NCBI GenBank assembly: GCA_937907205.1
Contig: CALESE010000122.1
Coordinates: 1 to 23,337 of the forward strand
Source: an uncultured Romboutsia sp.
GTDB lineage: Bacteria > Bacillota > Clostridia > Peptostreptococcales > Peptostreptococcaceae
DNA: 23,337 bases
Direction of reading: 5' to 3'
Shown here: positions 6,337 to 16,300 of the stretch, one piece after another
Position numbering within the stretch: the first letter of the stretch is position 1
Layout of the letters: every line of letters starts with the position of its first letter
Program-made: the position numbers and the translations under genes
The notes under the pieces: generated by a model
Databases searched by the model: none
What the model saw: the letters and a program-made list of their open reading frames with translations, nothing else
What the model was told of the DNA's origin: nothing

Positions 6337-7137
6337 ATGAAAAGAATTATAACTATAAATTCAAATAATATTACTAAGTCTTTAGAAGTTAAAGAATTAT
6401 TGACAAAAAAATTTTTAAATTTAGGATTTGAAATAAATTACGATTTCCATCCAAATTCAGAGCTTATTATATCAATTGGTGGAGATGGGTCATTTTTAAA
6501 AACCATCCATGATTTTAACTATCCAAAAACACCTATTCTTGGAATAAATACAGGTCATCTTGGTTTTTTGCCAGAAGTATCACCTGAAAATATAGATAGA
6601 TTTATTGATTCTTACATAAAAAAAGATTATTTTTTTCAAGATATATCCCTTTTACAAGCTAATATCCGTACAAATAAAAGTTGTATAGATATATTTGCCA
6701 TAAATGAAATTGTCGTAAAAGGTGATAAATCGAGAACTATTCACCTTAAATTAAATATTAATAATAAACATATTCAAAAGTTTAGTGGAGATGGAATGAT
6801 TATATCTACTTCTACGGGATCTACAGCTTATAATTATGCAGCTGGAGGTAGTATTGTTGACCCATCATTAAATCTTATGCAACTTACACCTATGTATCCT
6901 ATAAACACTAATGCATATAGAAGTTTTACATCTAGCATAATATTTTCTACTGAATCTATAATAGACATTGTACCTGAGTATAGATTTGAGGACTCTATAC
7001 TTATAGTAATAGATGGTGTTGAACATAGATATAATCAGATTTCTGATATAAAAATATTTTTATCTGATGTAAAGATAAATTTACTTAGAATGCCAAATTA
7101 TGAATTTTGGAGTAGAGTCTCCGATAAATTCTTATAA
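6337..7137 (+). CDS. nadK: NAD kinase
   Basis: A 266-residue cytoplasmic kinase that phosphorylates NAD to NADP, the source of NADPH for biosynthesis. Diagnostic motifs are all present: GGDG at 48-51 with the catalytic Asp50, NTGHLGFLPE at 71-80, the NE pair at 123-124, GDG at 151-153, and the Gly-rich TGSTAYN at 160-166. Length is normal for the short bacterial form. It starts at ATG after GAGGTGG. The yfcE-like gene follows after 20 nt and is probably in the same transcript. Confidence 0.96.
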   Translation: MKRIITINSNNITKSLEVKELLTKKFLNLGFEINYDFHPNSELIISIGGDGSFLKTIHDFNYPKTPILGINTGHLGFLPEVSPENIDRFIDSYIKKDYFFQDISLLQANIRTNKSCIDIFAINEIVVKGDKSRTIHLKLNINNKHIQKFSGDGMIISTSTGSTAYNYAAGGSIVDPSLNLMQLTPMYPINTNAYRSFTSSIIFSTESIIDIVPEYRFEDSILIVIDGVEHRYNQISDIKIFLSDVKINLLRMPNYEFWSRVSDKFL

Positions 7138-7157
7138 TATTAGGAGGAAATAATTAA

Positions 7158-7724
7158 ATGAAAATAGGTATAATGAGTGATACTCATGGAAGTTTACTTT
7201 ACTTTGAAAAAGCATTAACTGCTTTAAGTGATTGTGATTTTATACTTCATGGTGGAGATGTTTTATATCATGGTCCTAGGAATCCATTACCTGAAGGATA
7301 TAATCCTAAAGAATTAGCAGCTAGATTAAATGAAGTAGATAATATACTTGTTGCAAAAGGAAATTGCGACTCAGATGTTGATCAAATGGTTATTAATCAT
7401 CCTATACAAACACCTTACTTAGTTAGCCAATTTGGAAAACTTAGAACTTTAGTAACTCATGGTTATATTGAGTCTATTGATGATACAATAAAAAAAGCTA
7501 AATCTATGAACTGTAATTTACTTGTATCTGGGCATACTCATATAAAAGAGTGTTATTTAGATGAAAATCTTATCGTATTAAATCCTGGAAGTACTTCTAT
7601 ACCAAAAGATGGTACTCATTCTGTAGCCACTATTGAAATTATAGAAGAAGGTTGTCATGAACTTGATTTAGATATCAATTTCATAGATATAAATAGTGGA
7701 GAAATTATAGAACTTAATAACTAA
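7158..7724 (+). CDS. yfcE: YfcE-family metallophosphodiesterase
   Basis: A 188-residue calcineurin-like phosphoesterase. The metal-binding set is complete: Asp8 and His10 (SDTHGS), Asp34 (GGD), Asn69 (GNCD), His101 (THGY), and His126 and His128 (SGHTH). E. coli YfcE hydrolyses phosphodiester model substrates with Mn; its natural substrate is not known. The insert after GGDVLYHGPRNP matches YfcE rather than the shorter YsnB/MJ0936 type. It starts at ATG after AGGAGG and is co-transcribed with nadK. Confidence 0.92.
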   Translation: MKIGIMSDTHGSLLYFEKALTALSDCDFILHGGDVLYHGPRNPLPEGYNPKELAARLNEVDNILVAKGNCDSDVDQMVINHPIQTPYLVSQFGKLRTLVTHGYIESIDDTIKKAKSMNCNLLVSGHTHIKECYLDENLIVLNPGSTSIPKDGTHSVATIEIIEEGCHELDLDINFIDINSGEIIELNN

Positions 7725-7756
7725 AGGTATTGGATAATCCAATACCTTTAGTTATT
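7716..7756 (+). terminator. Long hairpin at the end of the nadK-yfcE operon
   Basis: An 18-bp perfect stem (7716-7733 with 7739-7756) has a 5-nt loop. The yfcE stop codon (7722-7724) lies inside the left arm. Only a weak T-rich stretch follows, so termination efficiency is uncertain; the hairpin may also protect the 3' end of the mRNA. Confidence 0.6.
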
Positions 7757-7795
7757 ATTCATTAGCACATTAATAATTTTTTATTTACATTACAA

Positions 7796-7820
7796 AAAAC
7801 ACTGCTTAAAGCAGTGTTTT
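7796..7820 (-). terminator. Terminator of the CNNM/CorC-type gene
   Basis: A 10-bp stem (7796-7805 with 7811-7820, core CACTGC) is followed by six T on the minus strand. It overlaps the stop codon of the gene at 7819-9075. Confidence 0.88.
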
Positions 7821-9075
7821 ACGTAAATATTCTTACTTTCATTATTCTATTTTTATCTAAGCTTTCTATATTAAATCTTATATTTTCAACTTCGATAACT
7901 TCATTTTCTTCTGGTAGCCTTTTTAAATATCCTATTATAAATCCACCTATCGAATCAAACTCTTCTGATTCTAAATTTACACCTATAAGTTCATTTATAT
8001 CAGATATCTTTGCACTACCTTGAACTACATATTCATCCTCTTTTATTACTATAATATCATCATCTTCATCATCATATTCATCTTCTATATCTCCAACTAT
8101 AACTTCAACTAAATCTTCTATAGTTATAAGACCTGATGTACCACCATATTCATCAACTACTATAGCCATTTGACTTTTTTCAACTTTCATTTCTTCAAGA
8201 AGTTGAGTTATCTTCTTAAATTCATATGTGAAGAATGGCTCTCTTATATAATTTTTAATATCAAAGTTTTTAATTTCTTCATCACTTAAAAATATTACAT
8301 CTTTTATATTAAGTATACCTATTATATCATCTATAGAGTCTTCATATACAGGTAATCTACTTAGCTTTTCAGTTTTAAACATTTCTATTATTTCTTCATA
8401 AGTATCTTCTGAATTTAAAGCTACCATATCTAATCTTTGAACCATGGCTTCTTTAGCTTGCATATCAGCAAATTGGAATACATTATTAATTATTTCTCTT
8501 TCTTCCATTTCAAGTAATCCTTCTTCATGACTTACATTTACCATAGTTTTTAATTCTTCTTCTGTTATATATGGCTGTGCACTTTTATCATTAATACCTA
8601 ATAATTTAAATATAACATTAGTTATTATATTAAACCCCCATACTATAGGTCTAACTATAAATATAACTAATTTTATAGGCTTTGATACAGCTACTGCAAC
8701 CTTTTCTGAGTTATTTGCTGCAATTGTCTTTGGAGTTATCTCTCCAAATATCAATACTAATACAGTCATAACTGCTGTTGCTAATGGAACTGCTCCTGGC
8801 TTATCACCTAATAATCCCATAAATAAAGATGTTGATATTGATGTTGCTGCGATATTAACAACATTGTTTCCTACTAATATAGAACTTAGTAATTTATTAG
8901 GTTCTTCTATTAAGTCGCTAACTAATTTAGCTCCCTTTGCTCCTTCTTCTTTCATATGTCTAATTCTTATTTTACTTAAAGACATTAATGCTGTTTCAGA
9001 TGCTGAGAAGAAACCTGAGCCTATAAGTAATATTACTAAAATTACAATTTGAATCAAAATACCGGTCGAATCCAA
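7819..9075 (-). CDS. CNNM/CorC-type membrane protein with CBS domains (HlyC/CorC family)
   Basis: A 418-residue membrane protein often annotated as hemolysin-like. Order: CNNM (DUF21) membrane domain with about four hydrophobic segments over residues 1-170, a CBS pair at about 205-325 containing AIVVDEYGGTSGLITIEDLVE, an acidic linker (DEYDDEDDD), and a C-terminal CorC_HlyC domain (about 340-415). Members of this family are tied to magnesium or divalent-cation efflux and tolerance; true hemolysin activity is doubtful. The start is TTG at 9073-9075. A stop codon lies in frame two codons upstream, and AGGAG is 11 nt before, so no better start exists. Its extended -10 promoter is at 9121-9129. 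Confidence 0.9.
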   Translation of the reverse strand: MDSTGILIQIVILVILLIGSGFFSASETALMSLSKIRIRHMKEEGAKGAKLVSDLIEEPNKLLSSILVGNNVVNIAATSISTSLFMGLLGDKPGAVPLATAVMTVLVLIFGEITPKTIAANNSEKVAVAVSKPIKLVIFIVRPIVWGFNIITNVIFKLLGINDKSAQPYITEEELKTMVNVSHEEGLLEMEEREIINNVFQFADMQAKEAMVQRLDMVALNSEDTYEEIIEMFKTEKLSRLPVYEDSIDDIIGILNIKDVIFLSDEEIKNFDIKNYIREPFFTYEFKKITQLLEEMKVEKSQMAIVVDEYGGTSGLITIEDLVEVIVGDIEDEYDDEDDDIIVIKEDEYVVQGSAKISDINELIGVNLESEEFDSIGGFIIGYLKRLPEENEVIEVENIRFNIESLDKNRIMKVRIFT

Positions 9076-9120
9076 CCTTTACCACACTCCTAGCTTTTAT
9101 TTTTAATGTTAATATTTTAT

Positions 9121-9129
9121 ATTATATCA
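9121..9129 (-). promoter_or_regulatory. Extended -10 promoter of the CNNM/CorC-type gene
   Basis: On the minus strand TGATATAAT lies about 45 nt before the TTG start. It is identical to the extended -10 of nadK and of the helicase-addBA operon. No strong -35 is seen. Confidence 0.6.
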
Positions 9130-9197
9130 TATTTAATAACTATTGGGAATTAGTACAATTAAGTTATTCTAATCAATATATAAACCTAATAGTTATA

Positions 9198-9250
9198 ATA
9201 AATATTTACTTATATATACTTAAATATATGATAAATATTTACTTATATAT
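9198..9250. repeat. 20-bp direct repeat, two copies
   Basis: ATAAATATTTACTTATATAT occurs exactly at 9198-9217 and again at 9231-9250, 33 bp apart (about three helical turns). It could be a pair of protein-binding sites upstream of the CNNM/CorC-type gene. The sequence is low-complexity AT, so chance or slippage cannot be excluded. Confidence 0.6.
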
Positions 9251-9337
9251 TTTTTCATTTTTTAGACATTATCTTATGTTTTTCATTTTATTTATATAAA
9301 TTGTGTAACATTTTGTAAATATTGCATATTATATATT

Positions 9338-9364
9338 AAGAGAAACTTAAAAATAGTTTCTCTT
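9338..9364. other. Hairpin of unknown role
   Basis: A 10-bp perfect stem (9338-9347 with 9355-9364, arms AAGAGAAACT and AGTTTCTCTT) has a 7-nt loop. No T run follows on either strand, so it is not a clear terminator. It lies 15 nt ahead of the -35 of the first candidate small RNA and could be a regulator site. Confidence 0.4.
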
Positions 9365-9379
9365 ACCAAATAATAATTA

Positions 9380-9409
9380 TTAACATTAAAACTTCTGTTA
9401 GTTTATAAT
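9380..9409 (+). promoter_or_regulatory. Promoter of candidate small RNA 1
   Basis: TTAACA (9380-9385, one base from TTGACA), an 18-nt spacer and TATAAT (9404-9409) form a good vegetative promoter on the plus strand. No protein gene lies downstream on that strand; a terminator follows about 75 nt later. Confidence 0.65.
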
Positions 9410-9413
9410 AAAT

Positions 9414-9484
9414 GATCGGATAAATAAAATTTCCCCCATATTAAACCATCTATATCTCCCCCCTATATAGATGGTTCTTTTTTT
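9414..9484 (+). ncRNA. Candidate C-rich small RNA 1 (about 70 nt)
   Basis: Between a good promoter (9380-9409) and a Rho-independent terminator lies a 70-nt segment with no reading frame. It begins GATCGGA, has a single-stranded TTTCCCCCAT patch at 9431-9439, and ends with a 12-bp stem (9444-9455 with 9465-9476) whose loop is CTCCCCCCT, followed by seven T. Unpaired C-runs placed like this are typical of Firmicute regulatory RNAs that pair with ribosome binding sites (csRNAs of streptococci, RsaE/RoxS). I do not recognise the family. It is followed by a second unit of the same design. Confidence 0.6.
9444..9484 (+). terminator. Terminator of candidate small RNA 1
   Basis: A 12-bp stem with a C-rich 9-nt loop is followed by CTTTTTTT on the plus strand. 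The nearest annotated plus-strand gene (yfcE) ends 1.7 kb earlier behind a converging gene, so this terminator must end a separate transcript. Confidence 0.8.
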
Positions 9485-9540
9485 AATAATATTTCAATAG
9501 TTTGTATAATAATTTCAAATATGGTGATAATTATTATTGA

Positions 9541-9623
9541 GATCGGAAATTATATATTTCTCCCCCCTAATAAGCAAAATTAAGGCGCCTACAAATACTC
9601 CCCTTTGTAGACGCCACTTTTTT
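9541..9623 (+). ncRNA. Candidate C-rich small RNA 2 (about 83 nt)
   Basis: A second unit with the plan of unit 1: GATCGGA at 9541-9547, an AT linker, CTCCCCCCT at 9560-9568 (the same 9-mer as the loop of unit 1), an A-rich linker, then a 12-bp hairpin with one mismatch and the loop TACTCCCC, followed by six T. TATTAT at 9532-9537 is a possible -10 placed as in unit 1, but its -35 is poor. TATAAT at 9505-9510, in the same TAGTTT context as the unit 1 promoter, is an alternative giving a longer RNA. The 5' end is thus uncertain. Confidence 0.55.
9584..9623 (+). terminator. Terminator of candidate small RNA 2, possibly also of addA
   Basis: The stem 9584-9595 with 9604-9615 has one C-A mismatch and the loop TACTCCCC, with six T after it on the plus strand. 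On the minus strand it is followed by TTAATTTT, so it may also end the addBA transcript, whose stop codon is at 9627. Confidence 0.75.
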
Positions 9624-9626
9624 ACT

Positions 9627-12600
9627 TTATATTAATACACCTTCATCTATTCCAAATAAATATATCCACCTTTCTTTTACTTCTTTTCCTGTAAGACCTT
9701 CTAAAACTTCAGAGTATAAACTAAGTTGTTTTTTATATCTATTAATTACTTCTTCTTTATTTTCCTCATTTACAAAGTCAGTTTTATAATCAACGATAAC
9801 TATCTTACCATCTTCTTCAAAATATGCATCAATTATACCTCTTAGCATAAGACTTTCATTATCATACTTATTAATGTTATCATCTTTTATAAAATCTTCT
9901 TTTATATAAATATCTTTCATTTTTATTTGTGAATAAATAGTCTGCTCTCTTTTCACAAAGTTAGATTTTAACATTCTCTGTCCTATATTCGATTTAAAAA
10001 ACTTAAATATTTTATATGTATTTATAACTTGTGATTGTATTTTTGTTATTATTCCTTTTTTTATAAATTCATTTATTTGTTCCTCTATTTCAGATATATT
10101 ACTTACTTTATTAAAATCTAACACTTCCATTATTAAATGGACTATCGTTCCCTTCTCTGCTCCACTTATTTTATCTTTATATTCATCTTCCTGCATAAAC
10201 AATGGTTTCTTTAAATTTACTTTTTGAATGTATATTTCATCACTATATTCATCATCATTATTTTGTAGCTTTTTTATTTCTGTAACTGATATACTTGCAG
10301 GTTTTGTTACACAAGCTTCAAATGGGTATTTATAGTCTAATTTATCTTTAATAATTTCATAATATTGTGTGCTAGAATTATTTAAGTCTAGATTTTTAAT
10401 TACGTTAATTATACTTTCTTCTTCTACATCTTCTGTAACTTCTAGAGTTACATCATTTTTATACCACAATTTTGTTTTCCATCTTGATTTATGGTCATCT
10501 ATATTTTCTAAATCTATATCAAATTCGTCTCTAATATCTTCTAAATCTTTATGTTTTAAAACAGCTGGCATTATCCAATCTAAAAAACTTTTCCCCTTAA
10601 TAACCTTATAATGAGAAATTGATTTTTTTCCATCAACCCCATTTGCCCAACTTTTTAAACTTTTTTCAATATTCTTTGATAAACCTGTTATTATAAGCTT
10701 TTCTTTTGGTCTTGTAAATGCAACATATAATACTCTCATCTCTTCAGATAAGTTTTCTATATTTATTTTACTTTTTAATGCTTCTTTAGCTATACTTGGA
10801 TATGATATCTTTCTCTCATAGTCAACTACCTGAGGTCCATATCCTAGGGTATGATGATATAGTATATCTTTTTTAAAGTCTTGAGTATTAAAATTTTTAC
10901 CCATACCTGAACAAATTACTACAGGAAACTCTAATCCTTTACTTTTATGTATACTCATAACTCTAACTACATTTGCATTTTCTCCAAGAGTTTTAGCACT
11001 TCCCATATCCGAATTTGATTTTTTTAATTTTGCTATAAAGTTTATAAAATTAAATATACCTTTAAAACTTGTTTCTTCAAATTGCTTAGCTCTCTCAAAT
11101 AATATTCTTAAATTTGCTTGCCTTTGAGACCCACCCGGTAGTGCTCCTACATAAGCATAATATCCTGTTTGAATATATAAGTACCATAAAAATTCATCTG
11201 TACTCATATATAAAGACTTTTCTTTATATTCATTTAGCTTTTCTATAAAATCTCTACACTTATAAGCTTTTTCATCATCTTCTTTAGCAAATAATTCTAA
11301 TGCTTCATAAAAACTTCTATTATCATCTTCTAATCTTATATCTATTAATTCTTCAGGAGTTAATCCTACTATAGGAGATTTTAATACTGCAAGTAATGGT
11401 ATATCCTGTAATGGGTTATCAATTATATGAAGTAATGATATTATTGTTTTTATTTCTATAGTATCAAAATATCCAACTCCAATATCTGCATATGTTGGTA
11501 TATCCATATTCATAAGTTCATCTGCAAATACTGGTGCCCATGAAGATGTTGCTCTTAAAAGTATTACTATATCTTTAAATTCTATCGGTCTATATTCACC
11601 AATTTTTTTATCATATATTTTTTGAATTTTACCATCTTCATTGGTAGACATTAAATCTTTTATAATTTTACCTACCATTCTAGCTTCAACTTGTATATTG
11701 TCTATCTCTTCTTCTTCATTTTCTAAATTTTCTTCTTCAACTTCATTTTCCTTTACTTTAGTTTGCATTAAATGAATTTCTGTAGGCCCACCTATAATAG
11801 CTTCTTCTTCATTATTTTCTTTAAATATTGCACCTAAATTAAGTCTTTCTTCTTCTGTATATTCAATTTCACCTATATTTTTACTCATTACATTCTCAAA
11901 AATATAATTTGCACAATCTACTACTTCTTTTCTACTTCTGAAGTTTTTATAAAGCATTATCTTTCTATATAATTCACCTTCTTCTAAAGAGTAGTCACTA
12001 TATTTCTGTAAAAATATTTCAGGCTTTGCTTGTCTAAATCTATATATACTTTGTTTTACATCTCCAACCATAAATCTATTTGGCGTTTTTATTTTTGATA
12101 TTGTAGATAATAATACTTCTTGTACATAGTTACTATCCTGATATTCATCTATAAATATTTCATAAAACTTATCTCTATATTCTAAAGCTACATCCGATGG
12201 AACAACTTCTCCATCTTCATCAGTTTCTGTAAGAATTTTAAGTGCAAAATGTTCAATATCATTAAAGTCTATAATACCTTTTTCTCTTTTTTTCTCTGAG
12301 TAAGCATTATTAAATTCTATTACAGTATCAGATATAGATTTTACTACACTATATAAATATTGTATTTCTGATTTTATATCTTCGTTATCTCTACAAAATG
12401 TTGATGCAATCATTGATTCAACTGATTTTTTTACATTTTTTCTTATATCATCTGCATTCTTTTTTATGTCTGTTATATATGAAGGTGCATCTTTTGGTAT
12501 TCTTTTTACGCCTTTAACATAATTTTCAAACTTCATAGAACTCATTGCATCAAAAGTTTCATTCCATGAACTATTACATCCATCTAATATTTTTTTTATT

Positions 12601-13373
12601 CCATTATAATCATTTTTAAATTTATCATAATAAGTTTCTAATTCTTCTATTCCTTCAAGACTTGAAAGTGACTTTTTCATACTAGATTCCATACCACTTA
12701 TTTCTATCTTTATAGAATCTAATATAGCTTTTGCCCATATTGAGTTTGAAAAATCAAAGTCATTATTTATACTAAATTGATTTGCAGAATCATTTAACCA
12801 CTTTATAGGATCTGGTGATGACATAGCAAAATTATATACACTAAGAATAATTTCTTGCAGATTATTATCTCCTCTTTTTTCTGCATAACTTTCAACTAAA
12901 TTTAAAAAACCTTCATTAGCTTCTTCATATAATCTTTCAAATACTTCTTCTATTGCATCTTGTTTTAATAAAGTACATTCAGTTGTATCACCTATTCTAA
13001 AATTAGGATCCAAGTTTATCTTATGAAAATTTGATTTTATTACTTCTAAACAAAATGAATGTATAGTTGTTATACTTGCTTTATTTAAAAGAACAAGTTG
13101 TGTTTGTAAATGCTTATTTTCTGGATTTTTATCTAGTGCTTTTCCAATAGCATCTCCTATTCTTTCTCTCATCTCAGATGCAGCTGCATTTGTAAATGTA
13201 ACAACTAGTAACTTATCTATATCAATAGGGTTTTCTCTATCTGTTATCATTTGTATAATACGTTCAACTAATACTGCTGTTTTTCCAGATCCTGCTGCTG
13301 CTGCAACAAGTAAGTTACAATTTCTACTATCTATTACAGCTTGTTGTTCTTTTGTCCATTCAGGAGAACTCAT
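9627..13373 (-). CDS. addA: ATP-dependent helicase/nuclease subunit A
   Basis: A 1248-residue AddA, the motor and 3'-strand nuclease subunit of the AddAB enzyme, which resects double-strand ends for RecA-dependent repair. The UvrD-type helicase starts with Walker A AAAGSGKT (25-32); motif II DEYQD is at 409-413; motif V (VMSIHKSKGLEFPVV) and motif VI (RVLYVAFTRPKEK) are intact. The C-terminal RecB-like nuclease has His1079 (GTIVHLIMEVLDF), Asp1195 and Lys1197 (IVDYKTD) and Gln1216 (KKQLSLY). Length is normal. The ATG overlaps the addB stop (TAATG), so translation is coupled. It is the last of five genes in the operon. Confidence 0.97.
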   Translation of the reverse strand: MSSPEWTKEQQAVIDSRNCNLLVAAAAGSGKTAVLVERIIQMITDRENPIDIDKLLVVTFTNAAASEMRERIGDAIGKALDKNPENKHLQTQLVLLNKASITTIHSFCLEVIKSNFHKINLDPNFRIGDTTECTLLKQDAIEEVFERLYEEANEGFLNLVESYAEKRGDNNLQEIILSVYNFAMSSPDPIKWLNDSANQFSINNDFDFSNSIWAKAILDSIKIEISGMESSMKKSLSSLEGIEELETYYDKFKNDYNGIKKILDGCNSSWNETFDAMSSMKFENYVKGVKRIPKDAPSYITDIKKNADDIRKNVKKSVESMIASTFCRDNEDIKSEIQYLYSVVKSISDTVIEFNNAYSEKKREKGIIDFNDIEHFALKILTETDEDGEVVPSDVALEYRDKFYEIFIDEYQDSNYVQEVLLSTISKIKTPNRFMVGDVKQSIYRFRQAKPEIFLQKYSDYSLEEGELYRKIMLYKNFRSRKEVVDCANYIFENVMSKNIGEIEYTEEERLNLGAIFKENNEEEAIIGGPTEIHLMQTKVKENEVEEENLENEEEEIDNIQVEARMVGKIIKDLMSTNEDGKIQKIYDKKIGEYRPIEFKDIVILLRATSSWAPVFADELMNMDIPTYADIGVGYFDTIEIKTIISLLHIIDNPLQDIPLLAVLKSPIVGLTPEELIDIRLEDDNRSFYEALELFAKEDDEKAYKCRDFIEKLNEYKEKSLYMSTDEFLWYLYIQTGYYAYVGALPGGSQRQANLRILFERAKQFEETSFKGIFNFINFIAKLKKSNSDMGSAKTLGENANVVRVMSIHKSKGLEFPVVICSGMGKNFNTQDFKKDILYHHTLGYGPQVVDYERKISYPSIAKEALKSKINIENLSEEMRVLYVAFTRPKEKLIITGLSKNIEKSLKSWANGVDGKKSISHYKVIKGKSFLDWIMPAVLKHKDLEDIRDEFDIDLENIDDHKSRWKTKLWYKNDVTLEVTEDVEEESIINVIKNLDLNNSSTQYYEIIKDKLDYKYPFEACVTKPASISVTEIKKLQNNDDEYSDEIYIQKVNLKKPLFMQEDEYKDKISGAEKGTIVHLIMEVLDFNKVSNISEIEEQINEFIKKGIITKIQSQVINTYKIFKFFKSNIGQRMLKSNFVKREQTIYSQIKMKDIYIKEDFIKDDNINKYDNESLMLRGIIDAYFEEDGKIVIVDYKTDFVNEENKEEVINRYKKQLSLYSEVLEGLTGKEVKERWIYLFGIDEGVLI

Positions 13374-16300
13374 TATTTCACATCTCCTCTCATCATTTTA
13401 ATTATTTCATCATCACTTTTTTTATTTATTACTTTATATTTATTATCCTTTAAGGTTGTATCAAATTGGCATATTGATGAATATGTACAGAAGTTGCAAG
13501 ACACTTTATCTTTATTTTTATAAGGTGATATACTTATGTTTCCACTTAGCATTTCTTCACATAAATCTTTTATTAAGTCTTTTACATATTTTCTTATAGT
13601 ATCAAACTCATCATAAGTTACACCTTTAGTATGTCTACCTAAAGTACCATCTTTATTTAAATTAGCAGGTATTATTAATGATGTAGTTTTTTCTCCACTT
13701 TCAAGAGATTTATCCATTTGTTTTATAATATTAGAATCTTTTATTAATAGGCCTTGCATCTTTAAACTTTTTAATATATTTTCTCTTATTTCTTCATCAT
13801 CTTTATTTTCATCAAACTTTGCTATTGGGTCATCTATTCTAGAATATAATATTGCTGCTGGATTTATATTTTCATTAGAGTATTCTCCACTTGCAAGTAT
13901 TGCATCTATATATACTAATAGTTGAAGTTGTAGTCCATAATATATATCTGTTAAACTTAAGTCTTTTTTTCCTGACTTATAATCTATTATCCTTATATAT
14001 TTTCCTTCTTCATTTTCAAATTTATCTACTCTATCAATTTGACCTTTTAAATTTATTTCTTCACCATTTTGTAAAACTATTTTTATAGGTGGATATTTTC
14101 CTTTTTTTCCACCAAAATCAACTTCATATCCAATTGGTTCAAATGAACCTTGCTTTATTTGTTCACTTATTATACTTATAGCAGATATAAGCATATTCTT
14201 TAATCTCTGTGCAAGATATTTATACCTTTCTGAACTTTTTAATATATATCCTGGAATTTTTGAAACGAATTCAGCAACTATATTTGATACATTATTATTT
14301 ATATAATTATAATCAATATCTCTCCAATTTAAATTATCATTAATTAATTGCTTAGAAAATTTATCTAGTATATTATGAATAAATGTTCCTAAGTCTGGTG
14401 CAGTAAATGAATATTCTTTTCTTTCTTTTGCTTTTAATCCATATTGTATAAAATAAGCAAATGGGCACTGTGCATATTTTTCTAGTCTTGATACACTTAA
14501 TGATTTATTTTCATATAACTTTCTTATTTTATCTTCTTCAACTTTTGCAACCTGATTTGTATAATTAAGACCAGATATTACTTTCTCTGTTATATTTTTA
14601 TAATCATCATCAGTTGCATAATACCTGTATATATCTAGCCATAAATCATTTATATCTTTTCCATCATCATATTCTTTTATTTCATTTATAAGTGCATTAA
14701 ATGTAGGTGATTTTGTTGATATTTCATTTAAAATTTCTTCACTAGTAGTTATATCATCTTTTATTAAATAACTTTTATTATCTATATTAGGAAATATTTT
14801 CTTTAGTCTTGATATTATAACTGATGGTCTTAATGTTTTTCCTTCATGGTCTGCTATAGGGTATGTTACTATTAAATTTTCGCAAGTTGAAGTTAATGCC
14901 TTATAAACTAAGTATTGCTCTTCAAATGTTTTTGTTTTACTATCTATATCAACTTCTATACCTTTTTGACCTAAACTATGTCTATCATTATCACTTAATA
15001 ATCCATTATCTTTTGCAATTAATGGGAATGTACCATCTATTGTTCCTACTAAGTATAAATATCTTGTATTTGGATTTTTCATTCTATCAATACTACTTAC
15101 TAAGACTTGATCAATACTTGGCGGAACTAGACCTAATTCATATTCATCAAACCCAAGGCTTATAAGTCTTATAAATTTATCTAAAGATACTGTTTCTTTA
15201 CCCATAATTTCAACCATCTGGTCAAATATATCCACTACTATATTCCAAACTTGAGAGTATTGATTGGCTATATCTAATTCCCCTTTTTCTTTAAAGTCCA
15301 TTATGATATTTTCTATTGTGGTTGGCATTTCTATTTCAAGTAAAAACTCATATATATATCTACAAATATCCTCTACTTTATTTTTTCCTTTTAATTTTTC
15401 TTGTAAATGTATTATAGGAGTAAGAGCCTTATTTTTTGTTTCATTTACACGACTTTTTATTTCTATTTCATATTCACTTTCTTCATGAGTATTGTGATTT
15501 ATCTTATATTCCCAAACTTCTTCAAACCATTTCTTACCTTTTATTCCATTTGCAAGTACATAATTTTCTAGTAAGTTTATATCACTACTGTCTATTCCTA
15601 TAAGTCCACTCTTTAAATACCTAAACATAGTTTCATAGCTATATCTTCTACCTTTCATCTCAAGTACAGATATTATAAGTACTATTATTGGATTACTCTT
15701 TGCTTCTCTTTTTTTATCTATAAAGTTTGGTATTTCATATTCTTTAAAAATAGAGTTAACTAAAAAATCATATTTATTTAAATCTCTTGTTGCTACAGTT
15801 ATATCTTTATATCTAACGCCTTTATCTCTAACTAAATTTACAATCTCTTTTGCTATTTCCTCAATCTCTGAGTATAGATTATTAAATTCTTTTATTTTTA
15901 TATTATTCGTTGCTTTGTCATATGTTTTATATGGATAAGCATTATAATATTTTTCTAAGTGTAATAATTCTTCACAATCTTTGAATCTAGCTATTTTTTC
16001 ACTATTTATATTAACTGATGGAAGTATAGATATACCTTCTTCAGCACATAATTTGATAAGCTTTTGATATGTAAATTTAGTTCTTGAAAATGCGTCTGAT
16101 TTACTATAAGAAATAGATTGTGGATTATCTACAGTTAAAGATATATATACCTCTTTAGCTTCTTTAAATATTTGTTTTAATACTCTATATTGATTTGGTG
16201 TAAAACCAGTAAATTCATCTATATAAATATATGCATCTTTAAAATATCCACTTAATTCCAATTTATCTGATAAGGAAATAAGCATGTCTTGAGAATCTAT

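Larger units (their letters stand above)
9076..9626. other. 551-nt intergenic region without protein genes
   Basis: This is the only gap over 300 nt in the window. It holds the promoter of the CNNM/CorC-type gene (9121-9129), a 20-bp direct repeat (9198 and 9231), an unexplained hairpin (9338-9364), and two candidate small RNA genes on the plus strand (9414-9484 and 9541-9623). No open reading frame with a ribosome site is seen in it. Confidence 0.8.

Noticed and set aside
9584..9615. The hairpin near 9600 taken only as the addA terminator.
   Set aside because: The better T run lies on the plus strand, and the unit matches the candidate small RNA just upstream. A dual role is possible and is noted with the feature.
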